This document shows positions 25,365-37,456 of a DNA stretch of 64,000 bases, one piece after another; position 1 is the first letter of the stretch, and each line of letters opens with the position of its first letter. Origin of the DNA: Coriaria nepalensis. Its lineage: Eukaryota > Streptophyta > Magnoliopsida > Cucurbitales > Coriariaceae. Under the pieces are notes generated by a model, which had not been told where the DNA came from, did no database searches, and worked only from the letters and a program-made list of their open reading frames with translations. A program made the translations under genes and the position numbers. The stretch covers positions 5,649,501-5,713,500 of the forward strand of contig CP114493.1 of assembly GCA_027186245.1 (NCBI GenBank), written 5' to 3'.

Positions 25365-26861
25365 TGTTGATAGTAGAATTTATTGGGAACACATGGAAAA
25401 TTGTGATTGGCTCAAAAATTCAAAATAAATTCAAGGTGGTTAATAATAGTTAAGTCGATTAATTAATATCAAGAAATTAACATGACTAGTTAAACACTAG
25501 TTTTAATCAAATAAAAAATAATTTTGATTGACCGATAATCATTTAACAAGGTCGAATTCGAGCTAGAAGCTTTTTTACTTCAAAAAAATATAAAATGTCA
25601 CAAGGATTGGTAAGGTGAAAAAGATATGATCATAGATAAATGGTACAAGGATCACTCATGATTCGATCTCGACCGTCCGGAGAAATGATAAAAATCCTTC
25701 TCGTCACCCATCAAGTTTGGCCGAAATTGGTCACTAAAAGGTGTATTTCGGCCAACATCATAAAGTGACCGAAAAGTGATATTTTGAAGGTAAAAAATTG
25801 TCAAACATGTTGTTAAAATCGGCCAAACACATGATCCAAAATTTTCTCAAAAAAGTTGTGAAAATGACATTTTAAGCCCTTTTTTTTTTCTATAAAATAG
25901 GATGGCTAAAATTGGAGAAGGGAAAGGAATGATTTCAGCTGAAACAAGTAAAAATCAGGAAGAATTTCAGATGAAATATTTTCCTTAATAGAAATGTCTC
26001 ATATTTTTTCCAAAAAAAACTGGAAATCATCATTTTCTCAACCAATTTGATAGATGATCGAAAATGAAGGAGAAGTAAGGAGATCGGTCAAAATTTGGGG
26101 GGGGGGGGGGGGAGCAGAGGGGTTGTTTGGACGAACCTAAACTCAATTTTGACTAGGTTTGACCGGAAGCTCGGTCAACCAACCATCCACTAAAAAAGAC
26201 GACTAGGACTCATGAAGTAGAAAAGTGGCTGAATTTTTAAAAGGAGTTGAGATTTTGGATTAGTTTATTTGCAAGAGTACCATCAATCATTTGCCTATAA
26301 ATGGAAGTTTTAGGTGAAGACAAAAAATATCCATTCAATTAACCAAAAAAGCATCATTTCGATCACCAACAATCACCAATGTTCATAAAAAAGTCGAGCA
26401 ATATTTGTAAAACCTCTTTATGCTTTGGTGAAATTATCTTCTCATATCTGACACTTATCTTTTTTCGATTCCTCCATAAATTAGATTTGTTGTTTTTAAT
26501 TTTTGTCATGTCATTAAAATGTTTTTTACTTATTCATTTGTTTCTACCTTTCAACTAATTCCGCTTTCATCATTTGTTAGCTTTAGTTCAATCTCCTCAT
26601 CAATAGATACATCGAAAAGAATGTCGAATTGAAAAGAATGTCAAATCTCGCATATCTAGAAATCAGATCAAATTTGTTAGTATATATTTATTTTATTTTA
26701 TAATATAAAAGCTATTTTAACTTTTTAGCACGCTTGCATCACTTGCAATTTTAATTCCATCCTTTCCAAGGTATTGTTGAAGGTTAAATCTGATTGATCC
26801 CAAACTTTACCCAACATTAATTTTTAGAATTTTTCAGTAACGGGTTTTCCCGACGCCAACA
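25365..26861 (+). mobile_element. Solo LTR, 1.5-kb family, copy B
   Basis: Starts TGTTGAT, ends CCAACA, 1497 bases, flanked by GTAAA and TTAAA (4 of 5 match). TATAAATGG lies at 26296-26304. It shares with copy A the ATTTCAGATGAAATATTTT block (25963-25981), the following CTCAACCAATT..GA text and a 16-G tract (26097-26112). The two copies have diverged substantially, so these are old insertions. No internal element sequence is attached to either. Confidence 0.65.
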
Positions 26862-29140
26862 TTAAAATAATGAACATTACATTCCACTTGAAAGACATTT
26901 GTTTTGAAAAAGAATGACTCGTTCTTTTTTTAAAGTTCCTTAATTAATTGAAACGATACTCCGACCTTAATACAATAAAACCAAATGGAGATATTCAATT
27001 TTATTACATTCTCTCTTAAACAATCGAACCAATCACCCGTAAAATATAACCTTATTTTGAATTAGAAAGTATCTCTCATATTTAGAGTGTAAATTTAAAA
27101 TTATTTAAAGTGAGATTTAAACTATGAGACCGATCATCTCTTCTCATCTTCATAGTTTATACTTGACAAAAGGAGATATTTTCTTGGGTCCTAAATGATG
27201 CGTTTAGCTATTTCACCATGCCAAATTTAATAAGGATACGTTTGGACATTGGAATTGAAATTAGAATTGAGAGGTATAATTCCAATTCTAGTGTTTTAGG
27301 TGTGTCTTGGGATTGAATTAATTGAAATTTCAGTTTCATAGAATTCGAAAACAACGAGTTTCTTACCCTTGAGAATTCCGAACTTAAATGACAAAGAACT
27401 AGGATTCCGAATAACTGCTTCTCTTTTGATGAGATAAATTAGTAGTAAAGACTATTTTATCAAGTAAAAAAACTATTTTTGCAATGGAGCCCATAAAGAT
27501 TCTTGATTCGCAAATCCATATGATATGGTTCTCACAAAGTGTTTGGGAATCTTATATAGTTGCAATTCCACTAAGACTATTTCTAGTACAACCCACATTT
27601 TCGGGTAACTTTTGATTCCACTATGTCTTTTTTACTCATTCGTATCCATAGAAGGAATACTTGAAGATCTGTTCTTGTCGTTTAAATTATTTAACCATGT
27701 ATATAATACATGTTCTTGATTGATTTCTTCGAGCTTATGTGTCCTTACTAATAGTAATATAAAAAAGTTAAAATAAATAAAATTTACACTCCAAAAGCAT
27801 AGATCAAAAAGAAAATTTGTTGGATTTGTATAAAATGTAAATAACATCATATATTATACATATGATATAGATATTGATATTGATATTGATATAGATATTG
27901 ATATAATACATTTTCATTTTTCTTTGACGGCTCAAGGTATTTGATTGTAATCAGTCATGAAATTATGCTTATTAAAAGGGAAAAATAATATCTCCCATTG
28001 ACCCATATGAAAATTATTATTACTAAAAGAAAATTGAATAGTTTTAATATTTACAATCAATTATTCATCTAAAAAATATTTTTAAAAAATATTAAAAAAA
28101 TATTAGATAATTTAATAATCTTAAAATTAAGAAAATTTATTCATTTATCAGTTAATTAGTTTCTATTTAATTTATTAATTTGTCATAGTAATTTTGTTTT
28201 ATTAATAAGCTAATTGTGAATAAAAAAAGAAAATTTATTATACCTTAATTTTAATAATACAAATCATCGGTTCAAGTAATGATTAAGAAAAATTAATTAT
28301 AGTTGTTAATTATATGATATAAATCTAAGTTAATTTTCAAAAATTTGTAATTAATATTTAAATTAAATTTTAGAAAATTTTATAATTACATAATAAATAT
28401 CATATATTAAAAAATTATTAATTTATATTAAATGAGACAAATTCTTAATGATGTATTTATTTTTATTGGTTTGGCGGATTATAAATTTAATATATTATTT
28501 AAATAAAATTATTAATTTATCGATATATTTAATATTTAATTGAGAAACATGATTTTCTTTTTCTTAAGATAAATGTATTTTTGTAGTAATGGAAGGGTTT
28601 ATTTATTTATAATTTTTTAGTACGTAATCTTTACTAATTTTATGTTTTTTTCTTTATTGAATAAATATTTTCCCTAGAAAAAAATAAAGAAGAGGAGGGT
28701 TTTATGTACTTTGATAATACCAATATGACATTGTAATGTTGTTATATGTAGTTCATTCCTATCCTTATTACAAGAATAAATATCACCATCTTCTTATATA
28801 CATATCTTATGTTTCAAGTCTCGATTGAGGAATAAAAGAAACACAGAATTTTTTGTTTTTTGTTTTTTTTTTTGGGTTCGTAAAATTTTTGCATTTGATT
28901 TTCAAACAATGTTTAGTCATAATCCATCTTATCTGCATCTTCTACTTTATTTCTTCTCTCCAATTTGCGTGGATTTCACTCTTTAAAGTATTCACAGCTA
29001 CAATGAAATCCTCCTCTACACTTTTCCACTTCTCTAACATTTTTCAGCACAAAACTCAAGCTATCTTCTTCTTGCTCTTCTTGTTTGGATTCTACGATTG
29101 AATTCTCCTTCTTCTTTTCTTTTTCCCGCCTCATCTGTAA
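26862..29140. other. AT-rich upstream region of the MYB-CC gene
   Basis: No gene seen. It includes a short GATATT/GATATA tandem repeat (27867-27903) and long ATTAATTTA stretches (28050-28520). The last few hundred bases probably include the promoter and leader of the gene at 29141, but no clear element was picked out. Confidence 0.5.
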
Positions 29141-30990
29141 ATGAATGATCACAATATCGATTTCCAGCAGCAGACCCAAGCACAAAACTACGAATTGATC
29201 GGTAACTGTAACATGGGAATTCAGCAACCTGCCATTGGTGGATCTTCGAGCACCATAATAAACCGGTTTGAATCACCTGCTTCAGCTTTTTACGCCGCCG
29301 AAAGATGCATGGGTTTTCCTCAAAATGATCACTTCCCTTCTGAGAATCAATTTTCCCGGATTTATGAAGACAACTTTTCTCCTGAACAAAACGCTGCCAA
29401 TCAATTTACCAACACATTGCAATCAATGGTGAAGTCTGGAGTCTCTGACAATCCTCATCAGTACGATAGATTTTCCGGGAAAATCTCTAAAGTTACAACT
29501 GGTAGCAGTTTCCCTCAAAGTGGCCTTATTTCTCATGAAGATAAGTTGTTCGAGGAAATTCCTGCATCATTTACGACGGATTTTTCAATTCCATTTCAAG
29601 CAAATCAGGACCCTACGGTACGTCGAGAATTTCCATGTAATCTTTTTTTTTATAATTATGATTAGTTGTTACTTTTCTTGTGCAGGTTTGTTACGGTTCC
29701 TATAAATCTCCATTCGGGCACATAAGCTTCTCTTCAAATCCGAAAAAGGTATCTACGAGGTATATTCCGGGAAGTGTTTCTGGTTCTTCTAATTCTTCTG
29801 ATAACTATTCGTCAAGTGGGGCCGTCCTTTCAAGCAAAACGAGAATTAGATGGACTCAAGAGCTTCATGGGAAATTTGTTAGCTGTGTTAATAGCCTTGG
29901 TGGTGCTGAAAGTAAGTAATTTAATATCATTTTTGTTTTTTGTCTTGATTTTTTGTCTGTCTGTTTCTGTTTTAGTTTAGTTTTTAGTTTCTTCTTTTTC
30001 GGTCATTAGTGAAGAGAAAAAAGAAAAATATATCTGATATTTTGGATGTTTTCGGGTTTATAGAGGCAACGCCAAAGGCGATTTTGAAACTTATGGATAC
30101 CGATGGACTGACCATCTTTCATGTTAAAAGTCATTTGCAGGTAGAGGATTCTTTAATTTTATCTTTTAAAGATAATCTCTATGTAGAATTTGGTTGGTAT
30201 TGATTTGGTGTTTTATATTCGTTCTGTTGTGCAGAAGTATCGGAATGCAAAGTACATGCCGGACTTCGCAGAAGGTTTGTTATCCTCCTCCTACTCGCTT
30301 ATCATTCTTTTGAAATCACAAGACTAGATAGTCTTCTGGATCTCCAATTAGCCTGATCACAAGATTTTTCTCTATGAAATCAAGCATTGCTTGTTAATAA
30401 ATCATAAAACCAACTTATTTAGCTTGTACATCATCTTGGCCTCAAATTGAAATCAATTACATATTTTGGCTGTTGCAGGAAGGTATGAGAAAAGGTCCGG
30501 TTTGAACGACATACCCCAGCTCGACACCAAAACGTAAGTTTCTCCTAGAATAATAATTTACCCAAAATTATATTTCCTAAAAATAATTTTAAGAGACCTT
30601 TTTCTTAGTAGTGGCTTGCAAATCAGGGAGGCCCTTCAACTCCAACTAGACGTTCAGAGGCGTCTTCATGAGCAACTAGAGGTGAATTATTTGACTTGCC
30701 ACCTTCAAAAACAACTTAATTGACCACATTGCTGTTTGCTAAATACTAAAATCTTCTTCGATTTGTTGGGCCAGACGCAGAGAAAACTGCAGTTGCAGAT
30801 TGAAGAACAAGGGAGGCAACTGAAATTGATGTTCGATCAGCAACAGAAGACAAACAAGTGTCTTTTTACTACTCATGATCTAGACTCAGACTCACCCGAG
30901 CTGGATAGTTTATCAAATTGTCTTGTAGACGCTCCTGTTTTAATAGCAGACCCAACCGGAAATACCCAGTTTCCGTCGAAAATAAGTTAG
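29141..30990 (+). CDS. PHL5: MYB-CC (GARP) transcription factor, PHR1-LIKE 5 type
   Basis: Seven exons: 29141-29617, 29686-29911, 30064-30140, 30235-30274, 30479-30533, 30609-30681, 30775-30990, together 387 residues. All junctions are GT..AG and keep frame. The GARP/MYB domain (about 209-265) contains RIRWTQELHGKFVSCVNSLG, then KATPKAILKLMDTDGLTIFH and VKSHLQKYRNAKY. It is followed by the coiled coil LQIREALQLQLDVQRRLHEQ and QRKLQLQIEEQGRQLK, which defines the MYB-CC family. Members bind P1BS-type GNATATNC sites as dimers, and the founder PHR1 controls phosphate-starvation genes. The long Gln/Asn/Ser-rich N-terminus and domain wording best fit PHL5. As I recall, the Arabidopsis PHL5 locus also sits next to an mTERF gene, as here. 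Family is near certain; the subgroup is likely. Confidence 0.9.
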
Positions 30991-31557
30991 CTTCAAGCTT
31001 ACACATCAAGAGGAAATCTATCAATTTCCACAATCCCTATTTTTTTTTCTTTCCTTCTGGTTTCACAAATATATGTCAGTGAAAGCTATGAAAGTCCAAA
31101 TGTGAAAGCTCACTACTCCCTCCATAACAGGAGATGAAGATACAAAAGAATCTGCTGTTTGGCTGGAGAGAAAGAGCCGATGAATGTGTACTGTAAAAGA
31201 CAGCAAGTCCAATTTGTGTGGAAAAAGTAAAGAAGTTATAGAAAGTTGAAATGAATTGATGCAATATATGTTGTAATGTCTCAGAAAGTGACAGAGAAAC
31301 AAATGTGTGGTTGTGTTTTTTATCATTTGTGTTCTCATTTCTCTGTTTGTTAATAACTTCCCTGGCCCCATAACTGACTTAACTGTCTCCATCTTTCATA
31401 ATTATACGTTTAATAGAAAAAATAAAAAAAATTAGTGGGAAAAAACAATATTAATTAGTAACATTAACACTGTATCTGTGTTTCAGAACCAAACAAGTTA
31501 ACATCTTACGGAACAGAGGGGAGGGGGGACTGGGGACTGGGGACTGAAAGTGAAAGA

Positions 31558-33678
31558 ATGGAGGACTTGAAGAAGAGGAAGCTGAACGAGTATGGCGGCG
31601 ATGGTGATACTTTATCAGAGGAGCCGTTACGTCCTCTACTGGACCCTCATCCTAAACCTCAGCTGGTCGATCTCCTTGCCAGACTGTATGTTTCTTCTTC
31701 TTCTATCTCGACTTCTCAAAACTTCACTCGCCTTTTCCTTTTCTTTCTCCTTCTAGTTTCTGGTCTCTTACGAGTCTTATCGTCCGATTTTTGGATTTCA
31801 TCCGCTTTCATCGACTAGTGATTGATTCTTTTTTGGTTTGTTTCCCCGGAAAACTAATGCGTATGAATCTGAAATTTTACTGATTTTAGGTATTGTGTGC
31901 CTTTTAGCTCGAGATTTAGTTAGGAGCTTTGATTCCTTGTTTTAGGTACAATGATTACAGTGATATAGACGATTCAAATATTGGTCAGTGAAAAAGTTTG
32001 ACTCTTAAGCACTACATAGTATCAATTTGTTGGAACTTGTTCATACTTTAGAGGAGCAATTTGTTGAATGTAGTTCACCTCCAAAGATAGGCAATTTTAG
32101 GACTTTGAAGCAAGCTTCAATCCAGAAAGGCATCTATGCGAAACTTTTCCATTCATAAATTGTGTGTTGTGAGTTGTGTGATTGACCTAGTGTATGTGTG
32201 TTTGTTTGCATGTTGATGCGTAGAAAGTGGGTCCCAGTATCCTTCCATTGCAGAAGAAATAAAAAGTGTTGCCAGCTCAGATCTCATGCATCGAAAGCTT
32301 TTTGTTTGCGGCTTGGCCTGGAACACCAGTTCAGAAACCTTGTGTGCTATGAGTGTTGTTTGCATGTGTTTTTGGTTGTGTTATGCTTGTGATTGCCTCA
32401 TATCATATCACTTGGCTAAACATGATACTTTCTAATCCAACATCCCCTTTTTTTTTCCCCATTTAGCCATCTATGTTAAATAGCATACACCTCAAGCCTG
32501 TTTTCCATGCAGGCATACAGTGAGCATGGTGAAATCGAAGAAGGGGCCGTTATCTATGACAGGGTGACGGGTAAATCACGTGGATATGGTTTTATAACTT
32601 ATAAGCATGTGGAGTCAACACAGATAGCCTTGAAAGCAACTAGTAAATTAATTGATGTAAGTACTTGCCATTTTTTGTATGGGGCATTTCACTTAGTGTG
32701 GTGTTTCTTTTCAACAAAAGAAAATAATTGTGCAACTATTCTTTCGTTCTCTCCCTGGTTCCCTTTTCCAGGGCCGAATGGCTGTTTGCTATTTGGCTTG
32801 TGAGGGCATAAGTGGAGCAAGTACTATACCAGATTTATCACAGAGGAAGCTCTTCATTGGAGGCTTGGCTCCTGATATTTCAAGTGAGATGTTGCTCAAT
32901 TTTTTCAGAAGACATGGAGAGATAGATGAAGGTTCAGTTGCATATGACAAGGATACAAATGAATCACGGTATAGGAGTACTCATGCACCTTTCTTTTCGA
33001 GATTAATTTCTGCTATACAATTTCCTTCTTTACTTGTCTTTTTTTACTTTTTTTAATGATTTCATGTAGAGGGTTTGGCTTTGTTACATATAAGACAGCT
33101 GAGGCTGCAAAGAGAGCAATGGATGATCCAGAGAAGACCCTCTCAGTAAGCGATTCGTAATCAACCCTCATCTCACCATATGCTTTTCAGGAAACTATTT
33201 CTTCCTTAATTGTATTATCCATCATATAACAGAAACTATTCGTATTATATTTTCGATGAATATGATATCTATCTAATGTGATGTATGAAATAGTCATATT
33301 ATATTTTCAAACAAGTTATTGCCTGACATTCTATTGCATTGACAGGGAAGGAATACCGTAGTAAAGCACGCTGAATCCCACAGGGGCAAAACACAAGCAC
33401 AACTACCCTTAGCTTGTTCTCCTTTGATGACCTTTCCTATGGCTGGTGGTTATTCTCAATCCGGAAAAGCCCACAGGCCCACAACGCCTATTGGCTATGC
33501 TTCTTACCCTCCTCAAGCTGTAGGATCGTACCCAACTTCACATCCGAGCCCTCTAACATTACACAGCCCATATGCAAGTCAACCTCAGATGTCACACCAT
33601 ACCCCCCAATCACTACAAAGAACACACCTATTGGAATGGGAGGAGGGTATTCTTATTACAGACAATAATGTGAATTAA
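31558..33678 (+). CDS. UBA2-like protein with two RRM domains, possibly decaying
   Basis: Six exons: 31558-31685, 32228-32348, 32513-32656, 32772-32968, 33070-33145, 33346-33678, about 332 residues. RRM1 has RNP2 KLFVCGLAW and RNP1 KSRGYGFITY. RRM2 has KLFIGGLAP and ESRGFGFVTY. The start MEDLKKRKL and the low-complexity Pro/Ser/Tyr tail fit UBP1-associated protein 2 relatives, nuclear proteins that bind U-rich RNA. There are two oddities. The donor that keeps frame after exon 2 reads ATGAGT (32349), where GTGAGT would be perfect. In the last exon the conserved-looking tail TPIGMGGGYSYYRQ lies one frame away (ending 33668), past a run of six C near 33603-33608. As read, the last 23 or so residues are frameshifted. 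Either damage in the gene or assembly error could explain these. Confidence 0.8.
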
Positions 33679-34164
33679 CAACTAATCAGTTTATTTTTCC
33701 TATTGCATTTGTCTGTTCCATATTTTTCATTTCTATGGCATGATGCTGGAAAAATTGACTGCAATAACTTCTGTTAATTTGGATTTTTTGTTAAATGTAA
33801 ATCGATTAACGAAATCAGCTGAGGACCACTCTTAATGTCAGCCAGCTCTGAGTGGACCTGCAATTAAGATTCGGGATAATGTTGCTGCCTGCTCCTTCAA
33901 CACATTCCGGATATCCTTCGCTTCAAATTGGTCTGCTCCTCTTGGTCTTGTGCTGCAAACTCTTTCATCTCGCCACAATCTTTAGAACCTGGAATTCCAT
34001 GGTTTGTCACTCTTCCTGCAGGCTATCTTCATAAAGTAGAACAGACATCCTTCCATTGCAGAGAAAATGGCTTACAAGAAGACGAGCTTATTGATAGATT
34101 CGCTAATTAATCCTGATGTTTACTTCCATGCATGAGAGAGATCCGGATTCCGGTCGATCTGCCT
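33679..34164 (+). other. Probable 3' UTR and flank of the UBA2-like gene
   Basis: Non-coding stretch between the stop and the copia insertion. The sequence picks up again after the element at 36748, so the original 3' flank was continuous with TCCATTTACC onward. Confidence 0.45.
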
Positions 34165-34169
34165 CTAAT

Positions 34170-34419
34170 TGTTAAGATTTATTTATTAATGTTTATTTAA
34201 CGTTTATTGGGTGTCTAGTATTTAGAGATTTATTTAGTTGGAAATAATCATGTATTAGTGGCTGCAATTATGATGGTTGAGAGTGGCGTAGTTGTTTTGT
34301 TTGTTAGGAACTTAGTTAGTGGTTGGTCATTTCCCTTCAATCTAATGTCTATTTGTAAGCTATGTTTTCAGTTATGAAAGATGAGATTCCATTTGTTTTT
34401 TTGACCTCTATTTTGTAAG
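34170..34419 (+). repeat. 5' LTR of the copia element
   Basis: Colinear with 36509-36742 (TGTTAAGATTTATTTATTAA start) with substitutions and small indels. The last two bases before the internal sequence are GC instead of CA. The word GTAAGCTATG occurs both inside the LTR (about 34355) and at its junction with the internal region (about 34416), and may be a scar of the internal deletion. Confidence 0.85.
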
Positions 34420-34439
34420 CTATGTAGATCACTTCAAAA

Positions 34440-36464
34440 AATTTGAGTGCATTGCTCACGCACATGTCCCAAATGAAAAGAGGAAGAAGCTTGATAAGAG
34501 TGAGAAATGTATCTTTCTTGGTGTAAGTGAAACCTCCAAAGCTTACAAATTATTTAACCCCGTCACAAAAAGGATTATTATTAGTAGGAATGTTATTTTT
34601 AATGAAAAAAGCACATGGGATTGTAATAGGCAACAGCCTAAACCTATCACTTTTGATGAGGAAAATTGTGAAGAAATGCAGTACTCTTGCAACAACAGAT
34701 TCAACAGCAGTAGCCTAGAAAATCCACCTAACGAAGCTCCAACAAATATTGAAATGCCACCAATAGCAGTTGAAACTACAGAACCAACACCTGAATTGCG
34801 TCATCATGTACGAAAAAGACCTTGGATGCAAGACTATGAGGTAACGGGTATTCAATCTAATAACGATGATATAAGTGCTCATTATGCTCTATTTTCAGAT
34901 TGTGACCATATAACCTTTTAAAGTGTTGTCAAAGAAGCAAAATGGCAAAATGCAATGGATGATGAAATAAAATCCATTGAAAGAAATAATACTTGGGAGC
35001 TTACTGATCTTCCAAAAGGGCACAAAACCATTGGTGTAAAGTGGGTCTTCAAAACAAAATAAAAGGAAAATGGTAAAGTTGATAAGTATAAAGTACGGTT
35101 AGTAATTAAGGGCTATAAGCAGGGATATGGGATTGATTATACAAAAGTTTTTGCTCCCATTGCAAGACATGATATAATCCGATTGGTGATCGCATTGGCA
35201 GCACAAAACTCGTGGCCTATTCTTCAGTTGGATGTTAAATCGGCTTTCTTGCATGGAAACTTGGAGGAACATGTATTTGTAGAACAACCGCTTGGTTATA
35301 TTAAGATCGGAAGTGAGCAAAAAGTGTATAGATTAAAGAAAGCTTTTTACGGACTAAAACAAGCTCCACAAGCTTGGTATTGTCGTATTGAAGTTTATTT
35401 TTTGAAAAAGGATTTTTACAAATGTCCATATGACCATACACTTTTTATTAAAATTAGAGATAGAGGGAAATTGCTCATTTTTTGCTTATATGTGGATGAT
35501 CTTATATTTACTGGAAATGATGATTCCATGTTTAAAGAATTCAAGAAAACTATGATGGTTGAATTTGAAATGACTGATCTTGGCATGATGCATTTTTTTC
35601 TCGGCATAGAAGTAGTGCAATCAGCTAATTGAATCTTTATTTCTCAAAAAAAAGTATGTGGGAGAAATTTTAGATAGATTTGAGATGAAGGAGTGCAATC
35701 CTGTAAGGACTCCAACTGAGTTTGGCTTGAAGTTAAACACAGATTGCGAAGGGAAGAAGGTGGACAACACACATTACAAACAAATTGTCGGCAGCATGAT
35801 ATACATAACTGCAACAAGACTAGACATAATGTATTCTATGAGTTTAATAAGTAGATATATGGAAAATCCAACGGAAATGCATTTGCTCGCTGCCAAGAGA
35901 ATCCTCCACTATCTACAAGGCACTAGAGATTTTGGGTTGTTCTATAAAAAGGAGGAAAAGTTAAATTTGTTTGGGTTTACTGACAATGATTATGCAGGTG
36001 ATCAAGATGATAGAAGAAACACTTCGGATTATGTTTTTATATTAGGCACATGAGTTGTTTCATGGTCTTCTAAGAAGCAACAAATTGTCACTTTGTCAAC
36101 TACAGAAGCTAAATTTATTGCTACTATAACTTGTGCTTGTCAAGCTATCTGGTTGAGGAGAATTCTTGAAGAGCTTCAATTCAATCAAGTTGGGGTTACT
36201 ATAGTTTTTTGTGACAACAACTCAGCAATCAAACTCTCCAAAAATCATATGCTTCATGGTAGAAGTAAATATATTGATGTGAAATATTATTTTTTGAGAG
36301 ATCTAAGTAATGATAGACAAATCAAACTTGTTTATTGTCGAAGTGAAAACCAAGTTGCAGATATACAAACCAAGCCTCTCCAGTTGGCTGCATTTGTGAA
36401 GCTGCGTGGTATACTGGGAGTTTATTCGTGTGCTGCTATAAAAGATGAGTTAGAAGTGAGATAA
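34440..36464 (+). pseudogene. Copia pol remnant (integrase tail, RT, RNase H)
   Basis: Open segments at 34676-34921, 35183-35632, 35658-36053 and 36093-36464, separated by single stops or frameshifts. RT motifs are readable: GVKWVFKTK, WPILQLDVKSAFLHGNLEE, KAFYGLKQAPQAWY and the catalytic YVDD (about 35490-35501). The RNase H part has LSTTEAKFIA and DNNSAIKLSKN, followed by the usual KYIDVKYYFLRD. Stops after ITF (34919), FKTK (35061), VVQSAN (35630) and LGT (36051) make it non-functional. Confidence 0.9.
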
Positions 36465-36508
36465 TTTTTATTTAAATGGATTTTTGAGGATCTCAATTTA
36501 AGGGAATG

Positions 36509-36742
36509 TGTTAAGATTTATTTATTAATATTTATTTAATGTTTATTGGGTGTCCTAATCTTTAGAGATTTATTTAGTTGGAAATAATCATGTATTAGTG
36601 ACTGCAATTATGATTGTTAAGAGTAACGTAGTTGTTCTGTGTATTAGGAACTTAGTCAGTGGTTGGTTATTTCCCTTCCATCTAATGTCTATCTATAAGT
36701 CATATGAGATTCCATTTATTTTTTTACCTCTATTCTGTAACA
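36509..36742 (+). repeat. 3' LTR of the copia element
   Basis: 234 bases, TGTTAAG to TGTAACA, directly after a polypurine tract and directly before the CTAAT target duplication. Pairs with the LTR at 34170. Confidence 0.88.
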
Positions 36743-36747
36743 CTAAT

Positions 36748-37456
36748 TCCATTTACCTTTTGATTCATCCGGGAGATGTTGTAAAGGAAGTTGTTGCAAA
36801 AGTTTATAAAATATGACATTTATTAAAAAAAAAAAAAAATTGGATATGAAGAGTATGAGTGCTCCTGAAATTAGAACCTAACTCATAAAATTAAAAGTCA
36901 ACAATACTTCTTTATCAAATTGGGAATTTGAAATTTGTAGTTCGAAATTGAATTAGACCTCATGAACAATACAAGAATGATTTGGTCCATTTTAGTTTGA
37001 AGAATTATCTTAGTAGATATATATATGTATACATATTTTTTAAATGATGAAAGAAACATTTTATCTTCCAAACCTTTTTTTCAAGAACTTTGGACAAGAA
37101 TCCTCTTTGAAATTGGAACTTTTGGTAGATATATTATATATATTTATTTATATATATTTATTTACAGACAAAATATATGTGATAAAAATATGTATTAATT
37201 TTGTATGGCCTAATAGCTACTCGTTTTGACCTAGAAATAATCGGACCCTCTTCCTCTGTTCCTCAACGGAATTTTCCGGCATTGATGAAGAAGAAACACA
37301 GAAGCTGAAATCTTCCTCAATCACTTCTCGTCGTTTAGCAATCGAATTCGGAGGTAAGGGAATTTTCCCGCATAATTGTTTTTCATGCTCATTTACATAC
37401 CTAGCTGAAAAATTTTCCGGTGGCCTTCTACTGTCAATCCAATCCAACCACTGGTC
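36748..37456. other. Intergenic, promoter side of the mTERF gene
   Basis: AT-rich with an A tract (36827-36839) and (TA)n stretches (37130-37160). An 82-residue minus-strand frame (37217-37465) overlaps the presumed mTERF leader. It shows no domain and is taken as chance. Confidence 0.5.

Larger units (their letters stand above)
34165..36747 (+). mobile_element. Internally deleted Ty1-copia element with target duplication
   Basis: CTAAT at 34165-34169 and again at 36743-36747 is a 5-bp target duplication. The 5' LTR begins TGTTAAG at 34170 and runs to about 34419. The 3' LTR is 36509-36742 and ends CTGTAACA. A polypurine tract AAGGGAATG lies just before the 3' LTR. Between the LTRs the primer-binding site, gag, protease and most of integrase are missing. 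Sequence resumes in the integrase tail (FECIAHAHVPNEKRKKLDKS, about 34440) and continues through RT and RNase H with several stops. It is not autonomous. LTR divergence is visible, so the insertion is not very recent. Confidence 0.9.

Noticed and set aside
27867..27903. CRISPR-like short spaced repeats
   Set aside because: It is a simple GATATT/GATATA tandem run in a plant nuclear sequence, with no spacers.
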